A DNA stretch of 64,000 bases from JANJUO01 sp942492935 (lineage in GTDB: Bacteria; Bacteroidota; Ignavibacteria; Kapaibacteriales; UBA2268), in contig OW818654.1 in the NCBI GenBank assembly GCA_942492935.1, forward strand, positions 2,480,001-2,544,000, read 5' to 3'. Positions within the stretch are counted from its first letter, which is position 1. Each line of letters opens with the position of its first letter. Below the pieces are notes generated by a model. That model made no database searches, had not been told where the DNA came from, and saw only the letters and a program-made list of their open reading frames with translations. The position numbers and the translations under genes are program-made. Below are positions 43,376 through 49,779 of the stretch, piece after piece.

Positions 43376-43945
43376 TTATTTAATCTTGTTTGGGACGAGT
43401 GTTGGTATATATTTTTCAGCTAAAGAAAATCCACCAAACATTACTGCAGAATATAATAAGGTAGAAACTAATGTATTTCTGAAAAATGGTATTGCCATTT
43501 CATAACTCAATAAAAGTCCGCTCAAAGTTTTTGGATACATGTCATACATCATCCAAGCACCAAAATTAGTAACAAGATAAAAAATAACTGCAGAAACTAA
43601 TGAACTAATTAAAACATTTACAGCAGTCAGTCTTTTAATCAAATACGAACCTATGAATACTCCAATTACCATTGACGCATAAACAAACAGCATTGTTGAA
43701 TGAAATCCCGAAGTATAATAGCCAAAAAATACTGGTGAAGTAAATTCAATCAATACATCACTTAATAACATTGCAAGTATTGGAACTAATAAAGCAAGTT
43801 TTTTATCACTCATATAAAAACCTGCAAATAACGCAATTGCCAAAATTGGTTGAAAGTTTGGCAAAGTAGGGAATACTCTTGAAATTGCCGCAAATAGAAT
43901 TATACCGGCAATTGTCAAAAATCTTGTGTTTGAAATTTCTTTCAT
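43376..43945 (-). CDS. DUF6580-family membrane protein (ECF S-component-like)
   Basis: The 189-residue integral membrane protein has about five hydrophobic helices. Conserved features are the N-terminal TIAGIILFAAISRVFPTLPNFQPILAIALFAGFYM and LLVPILAMLLSDVLIEF, typical of DUF6580 proteins whose arrangement resembles substrate-binding S components of ECF vitamin transporters. The substrate is unknown, and no ATPase or T component is nearby. Some relatives are linked to cobalamin or other vitamin genes, but nothing here supports that. It lies upstream of no gene on its strand; the next minus-strand gene toward it is the small ORF at 44044. Confidence 0.78.
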   Translation of the reverse strand: MKEISNTRFLTIAGIILFAAISRVFPTLPNFQPILAIALFAGFYMSDKKLALLVPILAMLLSDVLIEFTSPVFFGYYTSGFHSTMLFVYASMVIGVFIGSYLIKRLTAVNVLISSLVSAVIFYLVTNFGAWMMYDMYPKTLSGLLLSYEMAIPFFRNTLVSTLLYSAVMFGGFSLAEKYIPTLVPNKIK

Positions 43946-44043
43946 AATTTTACTCTTAAATTTAATAATATCATTATTTAATATAGTATATTTAATATTT
44001 TTCTTAGTTTACATAATGTAGATTATAATACAAATAATATAAT

Positions 44044-44274
44044 CTATTTTTCCTTTTTTTGTTCTCTTCGTTTTTGTTTTTCTTTTTCTTTAACTTCATT
44101 AATATCTATTGGAACATCGTCCATAAAATTCCTAATAGATTTCATTACAGCTTCATCAGATTCTTCAATTCTGCGTTCAATTTTTCTAATCATTTCTTCC
44201 ATCATGATTTTTTTATAATAACGCAATTGTTCTGGTGTCATATCATCATTATTAGATTTTTTATCTTTTTTCAT
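44044..44274 (-). CDS. Small charged protein, unknown
   Basis: The 76-residue protein is very rich in Lys and Glu (MKKDKKSNNDDMTPEQLRYYKKIMMEEMIRKIERR...KEKEKQKRREQKKEK), predicted largely helical or disordered, with no signal peptide or Cys. It starts 22 bp after pyrC on the same strand, which supports it being a real co-transcribed gene. No family is recognised. Confidence 0.6.
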   Translation of the reverse strand: MKKDKKSNNDDMTPEQLRYYKKIMMEEMIRKIERRIEESDEAVMKSIRNFMDDVPIDINEVKEKEKQKRREQKKEK

Positions 44275-44295
44275 ATTAACACCTTATTATATTAT

Positions 44296-45579
44296 TTATA
44301 ATTCACAATAATGAATTTTGTTATTGTTTATTGTAAATTTTTGCTTTCCTTTCAAATTATAGTTATGATATGGAGTGTTCGTGGATTTAGTTTTAAATTT
44401 CGATTTATCAACTGTCCATTCTTCATTCATATCAAATATTGTTAAGTTAGCAATTTGTCCATTTTCAATTTTAATTTGTTCAAAACCAATTATTTTTCTT
44501 GGATTAACTGTAAATAATTCAATCAATTTATTGATTGTTAATTTACCAGTATGAACTAAATAAGTTAATGAAACACCTAAAGCCGTTTCTAAACCTATAA
44601 TTCCATTTGGAGCATTTTCTAATTCAACAAATTTTTCATTTAACATGTGTGGAGCATGGTCAGTTGCAATACAGTCAATAGTACCGTCTGCAAGACCATT
44701 GATAATTGCTTCAATATCTTCATCACGTCTTAATGGAGGATTCATTTTGTAACATGAATCATAACTCTTAAGTAATTCTTCAGACAAGCTAAAATGATGT
44801 GGAGTTACCTCGCAACTAACACGCATACCCTTTGCTTTAGCTGCTCTTATTAGTTCAATTGCACCTTTAGTACTTAAATGTTGAGCATGATAACGTCTAT
44901 TTCCAGCATATTCTGCTAACATCAAATCCCTTGATAGAATAATTTCTTCAGCAATAGAAGGATAACCCTTTAAGCCAAGTTTATAAGATAAAGCTCCTTC
45001 ATTCATTGTAAAACCTTTAGTTAATGAATGGTCTTCACAATGCTGAGCTAATAATAAATCATTTGGAGCTGCATAATCAAATGCTAATTTCATAACTTCA
45101 GAATTTCTAACAGCTACTCCATCGTCAGTGAAAAATACAACGCCAGCTTCATTTAAACTTAGCATATTAGATATATGTTTTCCTTCCCTTTGCTTTGTAA
45201 TTGCAGCTGAAATCAGAATATCAGTCAACAAATCTTTTGATTTTGATTTAATGTATTCCACAACAGTTACATCATCAATATCTGGGTTTGTATTTGGCAT
45301 ACAAACAACAGCTGTAAATCCACCATTAGCTGCAGAATCAGCACCTGATTTTATTGTTTCTTTATTTTCTTCACCCGGTTCTCTAAAATGAACATGTAAA
45401 TCCATAAATCCAGGGCTTGCTATTAGATTTTCAGCTTTTATAAATTCTGTTTCTGAATCTAAATTTGGTGAATCAGTTCCGCAATGAACAATTTTACCAT
45501 CTTTAACCCAAAGGTTTAAATGTTCATCTAATTGTTGAACTGAATTTATTATCCTTATATTCTGAAAATAAATATTCAT
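44296..45579 (-). CDS. pyrC: Dihydroorotase
   Basis: Dihydroorotase cyclises carbamoyl aspartate to dihydroorotate in pyrimidine synthesis. The 427 residues match class I (multifunctional-type) dihydroorotases: metal-binding DLHVHFREPG near residue 58, KETIKSGADSAANGGFTAVVCMPNTNP, LLAQHCEDHSL, HAQHLSTKGAIELIRAAKAKG, VTPHHFSL, and the catalytic CIATDHAPHM. The C-terminal beta strand region is complete. A TAATTTTG box lies 32 nt upstream. It heads a two-gene unit with the small charged protein. Confidence 0.95.
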   Translation of the reverse strand: MNIYFQNIRIINSVQQLDEHLNLWVKDGKIVHCGTDSPNLDSETEFIKAENLIASPGFMDLHVHFREPGEENKETIKSGADSAANGGFTAVVCMPNTNPDIDDVTVVEYIKSKSKDLLTDILISAAITKQREGKHISNMLSLNEAGVVFFTDDGVAVRNSEVMKLAFDYAAPNDLLLAQHCEDHSLTKGFTMNEGALSYKLGLKGYPSIAEEIILSRDLMLAEYAGNRRYHAQHLSTKGAIELIRAAKAKGMRVSCEVTPHHFSLSEELLKSYDSCYKMNPPLRRDEDIEAIINGLADGTIDCIATDHAPHMLNEKFVELENAPNGIIGLETALGVSLTYLVHTGKLTINKLIELFTVNPRKIIGFEQIKIENGQIANLTIFDMNEEWTVDKSKFKTKSTNTPYHNYNLKGKQKFTINNNKIHYCEL

Positions 45580-45611
45580 AGTACTCCAACATTTTTAATT
45601 TTAAAATCTTA

Positions 45612-45619
45612 CAAAATTA
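45612..45619 (-). promoter_or_regulatory. Candidate pyrC promoter -7 box (TAATTTTG)
   Basis: TAATTTTG on the minus strand, 32 nt upstream of the pyrC ATG. Confidence 0.45.
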
Positions 45620-45657
45620 CGATTGTTTTTTAAATTATTTAAATTTTTTTATTAAAT

Positions 45658-46122
45658 TTATAAATTTGTATTCAATCTGTTCACTATTATTAATGAATCA
45701 TACTTCATTCCGTCTATAACAACGTATCTCAAGAGTCTTCCATATACATCGGTATTTGATTTATAACCTCTTCGTTCAAGCAATACAAATTTCTTTTTTA
45801 ATAATGAATCAGCATATTTTTTGCCTTTTAATCCAAGAGAATATGCAGAATCAATTGAAATTTTTGCATAATTAGCTTGTTTTGTCAATCTTTCAAGAAT
45901 ATCTGGGTCATTCTTGCTGCTTTCATAAGTATCAATCCCAATTACTCTAACTTTATAATTTTTATCGTCAATTGAAACTGCAAATGTATCTCCGTCATAA
46001 ATAAAAGGGACGTAAGCAGTTAAAGTATCAGATGTTGGAAATTTACTTACAGTTGAACTTACTGATTTTTCATCACAACTAATCAAAATTATCAAAACTA
46101 TTACAAGTACAAAAATTTTCAT
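45658..46122 (-). CDS. Staphylococcal nuclease-like (SNase) lipoprotein
   Basis: The 154-residue protein starts with a lipoprotein signal (MKIFVLVIVLIILISC), so it is probably anchored in the envelope. The rest is an SNase/thermonuclease domain: YDGDTFAV with the metal Asp, VRVIGIDTYES carrying the equivalents of Arg35, Asp40, Thr41 and Glu43, and YGRLLRYV with the Arg87 equivalent. The catalytic set is therefore complete. It would cut DNA or RNA outside the cytoplasm, for defence or nutrient use (inference). Its ATG overlaps the stop of the upstream TPR lipoprotein gene, so they form an operon. Confidence 0.87.
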   Translation of the reverse strand: MKIFVLVIVLIILISCDEKSVSSTVSKFPTSDTLTAYVPFIYDGDTFAVSIDDKNYKVRVIGIDTYESSKNDPDILERLTKQANYAKISIDSAYSLGLKGKKYADSLLKKKFVLLERRGYKSNTDVYGRLLRYVVIDGMKYDSLIIVNRLNTNL

Positions 46123-46625
46123 TGATTTTCACAAAATTGTTTTAGATATGCCTTTGCATCTGGATTTCCCATTGAATTTGCTTTTTGCCAGTCTTCACAT
46201 GCTGAACTCATTTGATTTAGTTGAGAATATGCCAATCCTCTATAAAACAAGTATTTTGATTCTTTTGAGTAAATTTGAATTGCGTAAGTTAATTCAATAA
46301 TTGCTGCATCATATTTGTTACTTTTCAAAAACATTTTACCTTTTTCAAAATAAATTGCAGGATTATCAGGATTTTTCTTTTCTGCAATTTTGAAATTTTC
46401 AAGAGCTTCATCATATTTTTCTAATTCGGTTAATGCTCTTGCTTTGTTAAAATATGCAGAAAATTGTTCAGGTTCGGCTTGAATTGATTGATTAAAATAA
46501 TCAATTGCAGTTTCGTAATTTCCCTGTATAAATCTTGATGTTCCAGCTTCATTTAATTCATCAATAGTACGGTCGCAGCCAACCAATAACAACATAAACG
46601 TAACGATAATAATAATAATTTTCAT
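46119..46625 (-). CDS. TPR-repeat lipoprotein
   Basis: The 168 residues start at the ATG at 46625; a longer frame would need a TTG. It opens with a lipoprotein signal (MKIIIIIVTFMLLLVGC). The mature protein is three to four tetratricopeptide repeats (AGTSRFIQGNYETAIDYFNQSIQAEP, ALTELEKYDEALENFKIAEKKNP, MFLKSNKYDAAIIELTYAIQI, LAYSQLNQMSSACEDWQKANS), a scaffold for protein binding in the periplasm. Its stop overlaps the start of the SNase lipoprotein by four bases (ATGA), so the two are co-expressed and may work together. Partner unknown. Confidence 0.83.
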   Translation of the reverse strand: MKIIIIIVTFMLLLVGCDRTIDELNEAGTSRFIQGNYETAIDYFNQSIQAEPEQFSAYFNKARALTELEKYDEALENFKIAEKKNPDNPAIYFEKGKMFLKSNKYDAAIIELTYAIQIYSKESKYLFYRGLAYSQLNQMSSACEDWQKANSMGNPDAKAYLKQFCENQ

Positions 46626-46677
46626 AAATATCACAAAATTGAAAATAATAAACTTCAAATTTAAAGAAAAATCGTTT

Positions 46678-47316
46678 CTAAAAGAAAGAATATTGTTTTG
46701 AGAAAAATTTTTTTAGAAAAAAAGGTCTATGAATTTCACAAAGCCCGAATTTTGTAATAGCATCAAAATGGGATTTAGTAGCATATCCTTTATGTTTATC
46801 AAATCCATAAATAGGATAAATTTTGTGATATTCATTCATGATATTATCCCTTGTAACTTTTGCAATTATTGATGCAGCAGCAATTGAATACGACTTGCTA
46901 TCCCCTTTTACAATTGTTTGATAATTATAACCAAAATCTTTAAATCTATTTCCATCAATTAATAAAAAATCAGGTTTTTGATTTAAGTTTTCTATTGATA
47001 ATACCATTGCTTGAAATGTTGCATTTAGAATATTATTTTTTTCAATTTCATCAACATCAACAATTCCAATTCCAACCTGAGCATTATTTATTATCCATTC
47101 AAACAATTTAATCCTATTAGATTCAGAAATTTTTTTTGAATCATCAATCAAATTATGAATCTGAATATCAGGTTTGAAAATAACTGAAGCGGCAACAACA
47201 GGACCTGCGAGAGGTCCTCTTCCTGCTTCATCAACGCCGGCAACAATTAAATTATTTGCCCAATAAATCGTTTCATAGCTAAAATCTGGCATATTTTTTT
47301 TTCGTTTTATTATCAT
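46678..47316 (-). CDS. rnhB: Ribonuclease HII
   Basis: RNase HII removes ribonucleotides and RNA primers from DNA. The 212 residues carry the DEDD active site: VAGVDEAGRGPLAGPVVAA with the Asp-Glu pair, DDSKKIS, LLIDGNRF with the third Asp, and SIAAASIIAKVTRDNIM with the fourth; HRPFFLKKF ends the fold. The start is the first ATG; a second Met at residue 9 is possible. It is the first gene after the AT-rich motif-bearing spacer at 47317-47694 and lies 52 bp upstream of the TPR lipoprotein. Confidence 0.94.
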   Translation of the reverse strand: MIIKRKKNMPDFSYETIYWANNLIVAGVDEAGRGPLAGPVVAASVIFKPDIQIHNLIDDSKKISESNRIKLFEWIINNAQVGIGIVDVDEIEKNNILNATFQAMVLSIENLNQKPDFLLIDGNRFKDFGYNYQTIVKGDSKSYSIAAASIIAKVTRDNIMNEYHKIYPIYGFDKHKGYATKSHFDAITKFGLCEIHRPFFLKKFFSKQYSFF

Positions 47317-47694
47317 TAAGTTACTATATTTACTTACAATAACTTATCATATTAGAATATCTATTTAATTATCAATAATATATGACAAATAGTATATTTA
47401 TTTGATATACAATAATAACTATATTATATATTTAATAGAAATATCAATAACTAACATTGATTACTTAATTCATAATCAATTGTGATAAATATATCTAATT
47501 GACATATATTGCAATTAGCTAATTATATTGATTAACATATAGTATCAAATAAATCAGATAAACTATTGATATATAACAATACAACACGACTTTTTTATAT
47601 ATTGATAAATGTTAAATAATAAATGTAATTATAATATTATCAATTGATTAATAATATTATTTAATAACAAATATAATCTATTTCATATAAGTAC
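47317..47694. other. AT-rich spacer with many ATCAA/TTGAT motifs
   Basis: This 378-bp non-coding stretch lies between the end of folE and the start of rnhB. It is over 80% A+T by eye. By eye count it holds 11 ATCAA/TTGAT pentamers, seven of which are TATCAA/TTGATA hexamers (47370, 47442, 47543, 47638 and, inverted, 47402, 47566, 47602). ATATCAATA at 47441 is mirrored by TATTGATAT at 47564. No gene, hairpin terminator or -7 box is evident. The function is unknown. Confidence 0.6.
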
Positions 47695-48456
47695 TTATTT
47701 ATCAATTAAATTAATGAATTCATTTCTCAAATTTAAATCATCAAGTAAATATCCTCTCATCACCGAAGTTACCATGTTTGATTTATCTTCTGAAGCACTC
47801 ACTCCTCTTGCAATCATACAATAATGCTTGGCAGTAATTACTACTCCTAAAGCTTTTGGCTTTAAAAGTGTTTCAAGGTAATCTGCAATTTGCTCTCCGA
47901 GTTCTTCTTGAATTTGTCCTCTTCTTGAAAACCAATTTACTATTCTTGTCAATTTTGATAATCCAATCACATATTTATTCGGTATGTATCCAATTACACA
48001 ATGCCCTGAAATCGGTTGCCAATGATGCGAGCATAAAGACATTACTTCAATTCCCTTGCTTATAACCAAATTATTTACTTTATTTCTGTTTGGAAAAAGA
48101 GTAATTTTTGGTGCATCTTTAAATCTTCCTGCAAATAATTCATTAACATACATCTTGGCAAGTCTTTTTGGTGTATGTGTGCAATTTGGGTCATCAAGAG
48201 ATATTTTTAAAATTCCCATTATCTCTTTAAATTTATTTTCAAGATTTCCAATCATTTCAAGTCTTTCTTCTTCTGAAATTGGTTGGTTACCATTTGCATC
48301 AAAAGTTGATTTCCCATTTGGCTCTTCCCCACTTTCCAAAATACCTTTTTCTGGTTTTGGAAGATAATATGAATCTGGTTCCTGATATATTTCTATTTCA
48401 CTTTCATTAGCAATAACTGGTAAAGTATTATGTTTTTTTATAATAGTTTTACTCAT
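47695..48456 (-). CDS. folE: GTP cyclohydrolase I
   Basis: FolE converts GTP to dihydroneopterin triphosphate, the entry to folate, biopterin and deazapurine (queuosine) pathways. The 253 residues have a ~65-residue polar N-terminal extension and then the catalytic domain: HTPKRLAKMYVNELFAG, the zinc/active-site MSLCSHHWQPISGHCVIGYIPN, GLSKLTRIVNWFSRRGQIQEELGEQIADYL, and KHYCMIARGVSASEDKSNMVTSVMRG with the third zinc ligand Cys. CSHHWQP replaces the more common CEHHxxP, as seen in some Bacteroidota enzymes. It starts 2 bp after the PTPS-type gene, so the two form an operon. Confidence 0.93.
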   Translation of the reverse strand: MSKTIIKKHNTLPVIANESEIEIYQEPDSYYLPKPEKGILESGEEPNGKSTFDANGNQPISEEERLEMIGNLENKFKEIMGILKISLDDPNCTHTPKRLAKMYVNELFAGRFKDAPKITLFPNRNKVNNLVISKGIEVMSLCSHHWQPISGHCVIGYIPNKYVIGLSKLTRIVNWFSRRGQIQEELGEQIADYLETLLKPKALGVVITAKHYCMIARGVSASEDKSNMVTSVMRGYLLDDLNLRNEFINLIDK

Positions 48457-48458
48457 TT

Positions 48459-48896
48459 CTAAAATCCTTCAAATTTATTAATTTCTATTTTTTCACCATA
48501 ATATTCTACGAAACTTGCATCTGTTTCCCATAGCTTAATTTTAAATAGTTTTCCACTTGGAATTTTGGATTCTAAAATCTCCCAGAAACAAACCGATAAA
48601 TTTTCTACTGTGGGGATTATTCCTTTTAAAAAATCAACATCGTAATTCAAATTTTTATGGTCCACTTTGTCGTGGATTTCTTCCATCAGGATTTTTTTCA
48701 ACTTTTTCAAATCAATTAAATAACCTGTTTCAGGATTTGGAATTCCGGCTACAGTAACTTGAAGTTTATAATTATGACCATGACCATTTAAATTATTGCA
48801 TTTGTCATAAATTTCTTCATTTTTTGAATGGTCGAAAGTTGGATTAAAAAGTCTATGTGAGGAAGAAAAATTGATTTCTTTAGTAATATATACCAT
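48459..48896 (-). CDS. 6-pyruvoyl-tetrahydropterin synthase/QueD-family enzyme (PTPS-type motif)
   Basis: The 145-residue T-fold enzyme acts on dihydroneopterin triphosphate. Zinc and catalytic residues: SSHRL (first His), DKCNNLNGHGHNYKLQV with catalytic Cys and the HGH pair, DHKNLN, PTVENL, and WETD with the catalytic Glu. The spacing CX5HGH and the phrase CNNxNGHGHNYK match animal-type PTPS (6-pyruvoyl-tetrahydropterin), whereas QueD has CX3HGH. The enzyme could therefore make 6-pyruvoyl- rather than 6-carboxy-tetrahydropterin. It directly precedes folE, which supplies its substrate. Confidence 0.88.
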   Translation of the reverse strand: MVYITKEINFSSSHRLFNPTFDHSKNEEIYDKCNNLNGHGHNYKLQVTVAGIPNPETGYLIDLKKLKKILMEEIHDKVDHKNLNYDVDFLKGIIPTVENLSVCFWEILESKIPSGKLFKIKLWETDASFVEYYGEKIEINKFEGF

Positions 48897-48966
48897 AATT
48901 TACCCTTTTTTATTGTTAAAGTGATTTTAGACGATACTTAAATATGAATATTTCTATTTTTTTTGG

Positions 48967-48974
48967 TAATTTTG
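48967..48974 (+). promoter_or_regulatory. Candidate promoter -7 box for the DUF4292/lptD unit (TAATTTTG)
   Basis: TAATTTTG, 25 nt before the ATG of the DUF4292 gene. Confidence 0.42.
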
Positions 48975-48999
48975 ATGTTGGTTAATTTGGAAATTTAAA

Positions 49000-49779
49000 A
49001 TGAAAAATAAATATATATTTTTATTTCTAATATTGATGTTAATTGTTGGATGTTCATCAGTAAAAGAAAGCGTAAAATCAGATAAAAAAATTGAAGAAAC
49101 ACAGAAAGTAACAATTAAGTTACCAGGATATAAATCAGATTTATATGAAATTGAATTTTCTGCAAAAATTTCTGTAAATATAGAAGGCAATTCACAATCT
49201 GTAAATGCTAAAGTTAAGATAGCTGGTGTTGATTCAATAGCAATGAATATTACAGGACCATTTGGTATTGCAGTGGCAAAATTTTATGCAAGCAAGAGCG
49301 AATTTATTTTTTACAATATTTTCGAGAATTCAACATATATTGGAAAACCAAATGCAGAAAATCTCAAAAAGTTTTTAAATATGAATATATCTTTTGATGA
49401 TTTTATTCGTATATTGCGTGGGGAGCCATTATTTGATATTGATAGTTATAAATTTATGAAGACTGTTTCCGAAAGAACTTTTTTATTTCTGTCTAAACAA
49501 GATAGTTTTGGAGATTTTGTCGTGTCTGATTCTGTACATAATACAATTATTTCATATCAAAGAAAGTTGAAAAACGATTCATTAGTTATGGATATTCAGC
49601 AAAATAATTTTAATTTTTATTCAAAATATTATATTGCTTCAGATATTTATTGCAAATTTCCAACTCAAAATTCAACCATTAGATTTGAATTAAGTGATAT
49701 TAAAACGAATATCAAATTTGAATCTCCCTTCAAATTCGCTGTAAGTAAAAACTCAACATTAATAAATTTAAATGAATAA
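49000..49779 (+). CDS. DUF4292 lipoprotein (LolB-like)
   Basis: The 259 residues start with a lipoprotein signal (MKNKYIFLFLILMLIVGCSS). The mature part resembles DUF4292, a Bacteroidota family with an LolA/LolB-like beta half-barrel: YEIEFSAKISVNIEGNSQSVNAKVKIAGVDSIAMNITGPFGIAVAKFYASKSEFIFYN, then GKPNAENLKKFL. Such proteins are probably outer-membrane-associated carriers of lipid or lipoprotein, by fold analogy. Its stop overlaps the lptD start by 8 bases, which supports a role in outer-membrane biogenesis. Confidence 0.82.
   Translation: MKNKYIFLFLILMLIVGCSSVKESVKSDKKIEETQKVTIKLPGYKSDLYEIEFSAKISVNIEGNSQSVNAKVKIAGVDSIAMNITGPFGIAVAKFYASKSEFIFYNIFENSTYIGKPNAENLKKFLNMNISFDDFIRILRGEPLFDIDSYKFMKTVSERTFLFLSKQDSFGDFVVSDSVHNTIISYQRKLKNDSLVMDIQQNNFNFYSKYYIASDIYCKFPTQNSTIRFELSDIKTNIKFESPFKFAVSKNSTLINLNE

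Noticed and set aside
46626..46658. Longer start for the TPR lipoprotein
   Set aside because: It begins with TTG and would push the lipobox away from the usual position; the internal ATG gives a standard lipoprotein signal.
47317..47694. Chromosomal replication origin (oriC)
   Set aside because: AT-rich with repeated motifs, but no TTATCCACA-type DnaA boxes and no dnaA, dnaN or gidA nearby.
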